Shown here piece by piece: positions 10,586-12,300 of a DNA stretch of 12,300 nt. How positions within the stretch are numbered: position 1 is the first letter of the stretch; every line of letters begins with the position of its first letter. The DNA is from Pigoraptor vietnamica (lineage: Eukaryota > Opisthokonta > Filasterea): positions 1 through 12,300 of the forward strand of contig CALSCQ010002881.1 in the NCBI GenBank assembly GCA_943704525.1. Reading direction: 5' to 3'. Under the pieces are notes generated by a model. That model did no database searches. It saw nothing but the letters and a program-made list of their open reading frames with translations, and had not been told where the DNA came from. The position numbers and the translations under genes are program-made.

Positions 10586-10603
10586 TCACGTGAGATCATG
10601 TGA
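10586..10603. promoter_or_regulatory. Tandem E-box-like octamers upstream of DIS3L
   Basis: TCACGTGA (10586-10593) is a perfect palindrome with the CACGTG E-box core. The related TCATGTGA (10596-10603) starts exactly 10 bp later. They lie 72-89 bp upstream of the DIS3L start codon, a plausible place for basic helix-loop-helix-zipper binding (family knowledge plus inference). Confidence 0.45.
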
Positions 10604-10640
10604 TAGCGAGTGTTTCTGGACTCAGCAGGGTCTCGTAATG

Positions 10641-10808
10641 TGAAATTGGGGCAAATTTTCCCACTCTATTCGGATTTACCAATTTAATGTTCTCGGCCGA
10701 GTCCACCAACTCTTACGGGTTCCTTAGATTGAAACAAGGGTAAATACAGCACTTTATTCGGATTTGCCAATTTAATTTTCTCGGCCGAGTCCGCCACTCT
10801 TGCGGGTT
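10641..10808. repeat. 88-bp tandem duplication in AT-rich island 2
   Basis: Two diverged copies (about 10641-10729 and 10730-10808) both contain the word TATTCGGATTT, then CCAATTTAAT, CTCGGCCGAGTCC and ACTCTT.CGGGTT, offset by 88 bp. CTCGGCCGAG in each copy is a perfect 10-bp palindrome. The copies differ at several positions and by small indels, so the duplication is not recent. AT-rich sequence continues to about 10910. Confidence 0.9.
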
Positions 10809-11327
10809 GGTGGTGATTGCACTGCCGTGCGTTTATTTTCCATAGTCAATTCATAGTAAAAAATTCAAATTAATTTTTATTATTTACTGGGAATTGGGCG
10901 CGGCTTTTTTTGGCACACTCCGAACTGGGAAACAACACACGCACATTCGCACACACACCACGCACGCGCACGCACGCACGCACGCCGTCGAAGAGCCGTG
11001 CACGTCGGCCCCTGTCGACAAGGGTCGCGGTGTGCTCTCTTGTTAGAGAGTTCGAAGTCGTTTGTAGTCATCGTTTGTTTGGGTATTGGATCGACGACAG
11101 GCGCGTCCGTGTTGTTAGGAAAAACAGACGCTCAAATCGCGGGCTATACAGTTTAGTCGCTTGCGACCGGCGAGGGAAGTCGCCGCCTTTGGGGTGAAAG
11201 AGCGATCGCGACTGCGAACGTAAGCGCTGCGGGAGAGGGAGATTTTACGCACACACACGCTCGCATTTAGTGTCGAGCTTGCGTGGTCGTTGTCTCGCGC
11301 GCGGCCCGCCGGGGCCACTGGCGGACG

Positions 11328-12300
11328 ATGGGTGGAAAACAGGGCAAACCGGAGAAGCCCGACAAGGCCGAGAAGGGGTCGAAGGTGTGATCACGAAGCT
11401 GGGCTGGGGAGATTGCGATGGATTTTGCTTTTGCACGTCTGTGGGCTACGCCGGTGTTGGCTGTGTGTGTGGGTGTGCGTGTGGGTGCGGCCGGCTGTGT
11501 ATGCGAGCTCATGCGCGTTTGAGTTCAAAGCGCGTCGGTGTGCCAATTGACTCTTATTGTGTGCGTCCGCTGAGCCGTGGCCAAATTTGCCGAGTCTCAC
11601 ACTGTTTGCGCGACAGCCCGGAGCGGAGCGTAGCAACTCGATCCAGCGACGGAGTGCGTCGAGCAGTGACATTGCGGGAGATGCCCTCAACGCCTCGTCG
11701 GGGTCGGTGGGCGCCGGAAAGCGACCGCCCGCTCAAAGTGGGTCGTTGGTTGCGAGTGTGCGTGCGTGTGCGTGCGAATGTCCGTGTTCAGTGAACGACT
11801 CGAACTGCGCGTCTGCATAGCGGCCTCCGTGCTCTGAAACTCAAGTGACGCATCCCCGCGCTTACAGCACCGCAAGAAAAGGCGGCGACAGTGAGCGGGG
11901 CGAAAGGGCGGACACAGACGTGAGTATGCCGACCTCGTTCTCATGTCGCATCCATTTGAGAGTATGCATGTGCTTGTGTGAGGCGTCTTCGTGTAACGAT
12001 GTTCTTAGATCGGGCTGTGTGCTTTGCGCTCCCACTCACGCACGCACGCAACGCAGTCTCCAGCAACAGAGTGGCGTCCCGCGCTCCGAATCGGACCCCA
12101 ATCTCGCCGGTCGGCCGCTGCCATCCCCTGGCGGCGGCGCCGGCGTATCAAACTACAATGTCGTCGAGAAGCGCGGGCATGCTGGTGGACAGTCGCCGCG
12201 CCCCTCGACGCCCGGCTCGATCCGCCTCACGCGCGACCTGACTGTGGAGGGTGCGTGCGGCCGAGTGGTGCGGGGCGGGGTCGTTGTTGAGGCGGGGGGG
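11328..12300 (+). CDS. Unrecognised gene, 5' exons: disordered, probably N-myristoylated protein (partial)
   Basis: The proposed exons are 11328-11384, 11617-11737, 11868-11919 and 12057 to about 12250. Introns are 232, 130 and 137 nt, with phases 0, 1 and 2. Donors are GTGTGA, GTGGGT and GTGAGT; acceptors are GACAG, TACAG and CGCAG. The model was built from splice signals plus a single open frame, so it is less secure than the others. The start ATG has A at -3 and G at +4. The protein begins MGGKQGKPEKPDKAEKGSK, with Gly2 followed by a lysine-rich tail, the pattern of N-myristoylated membrane proteins. The next ~120 residues are rich in Ser, Pro, Gly, Gln and Arg and look disordered. They contain basophilic-kinase or 14-3-3-like sites: RSNSIQRRSASSSD, and RSESDPNLAG. 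Exon 4 either ends at a GTGCGT donor (12251) or reads on openly to the window edge. No folded domain is visible, so the function is unknown. Confidence 0.55.
11460..11490. repeat. (TG)n-rich tract in intron 1 of the unknown gene
   Basis: A tgtgtgtgtgggtgtgcgtgtggg tract, in sense orientation, lies in the middle of the 232-nt intron 11385-11616. Confidence 0.85.

Larger units (their letters stand above)
10515..11327. promoter_or_regulatory. Divergent intergenic region (DIS3L / unknown myristoyl-protein gene)
   Basis: This 813-bp stretch separates two start codons that point away from each other. The DIS3L side carries two E-box-like octamers (10586-10603). The centre is AT-rich with an 88-bp tandem duplication (10641-10808). 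The right side (10910-11327) is GC-rich with short ACGC repeats at about 10960-10985 and no clear TATA box. No convincing coding frame was found. Confidence 0.6.

Overview
The window is nuclear DNA from a GC-rich, intron-rich eukaryote. Five protein-coding genes can be read from spliced exons. All have GT..AG introns of 83-392 nt, most packed with (CA/TG)n. Intergenic gaps are about 0.6-1 kb. Two of the genes (a DIS3L-type exoribonuclease and MMADHC/CblD) are best known from animals and their unicellular relatives. Together with the compact layout this suggests a unicellular holozoan (choanoflagellate-like) or a comparable protist. The lineage assignment is inference. Nothing here is prokaryotic: there are no Shine-Dalgarno sites, operons or CRISPR arrays.

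Layout. 1-183: (GA)n/(CA)n microsatellite inside an intron. 184-764 (-): 5' part of a TPR co-chaperone-like gene that runs off the left edge. 765-1377: divergent promoter region with a 90-bp tandem repeat and an imperfect palindrome. 1378-2273 (+): MMADHC/CblD, a cobalamin-trafficking protein, 3 exons, 184 aa. 2274-3320: convergent intergenic region. 3321-5238 (-): complete PP1 catalytic subunit, 5 exons, 324 aa. 5239-6256: intergenic region with an AT-rich island. 6257-10514 (-): complete DIS3L-like exosome exonuclease, 7 exons, 1126 aa. 10515-11327: divergent intergenic region with two close E-boxes and an AT-rich 88-bp tandem duplication. 11328 to the right edge (+): 5' exons of an unrecognised gene encoding a disordered, probably N-myristoylated protein.

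The genes do not form a pathway. They are housekeeping or regulatory genes: chaperone adaptor, B12 trafficking, phosphatase, cytoplasmic RNA decay and a possible membrane-anchored phosphoprotein. The exon models for PP1 and DIS3L are strong because every junction keeps frame and joins conserved motifs. The less ordinary signals are the degenerate PIN site of DIS3L, the uniform GTGNG 5' splice sites, two AT-rich islands flanking DIS3L, the regulatory-looking elements between divergent genes, and the unidentified myristoyl protein. I found no convincing new multi-gene system.
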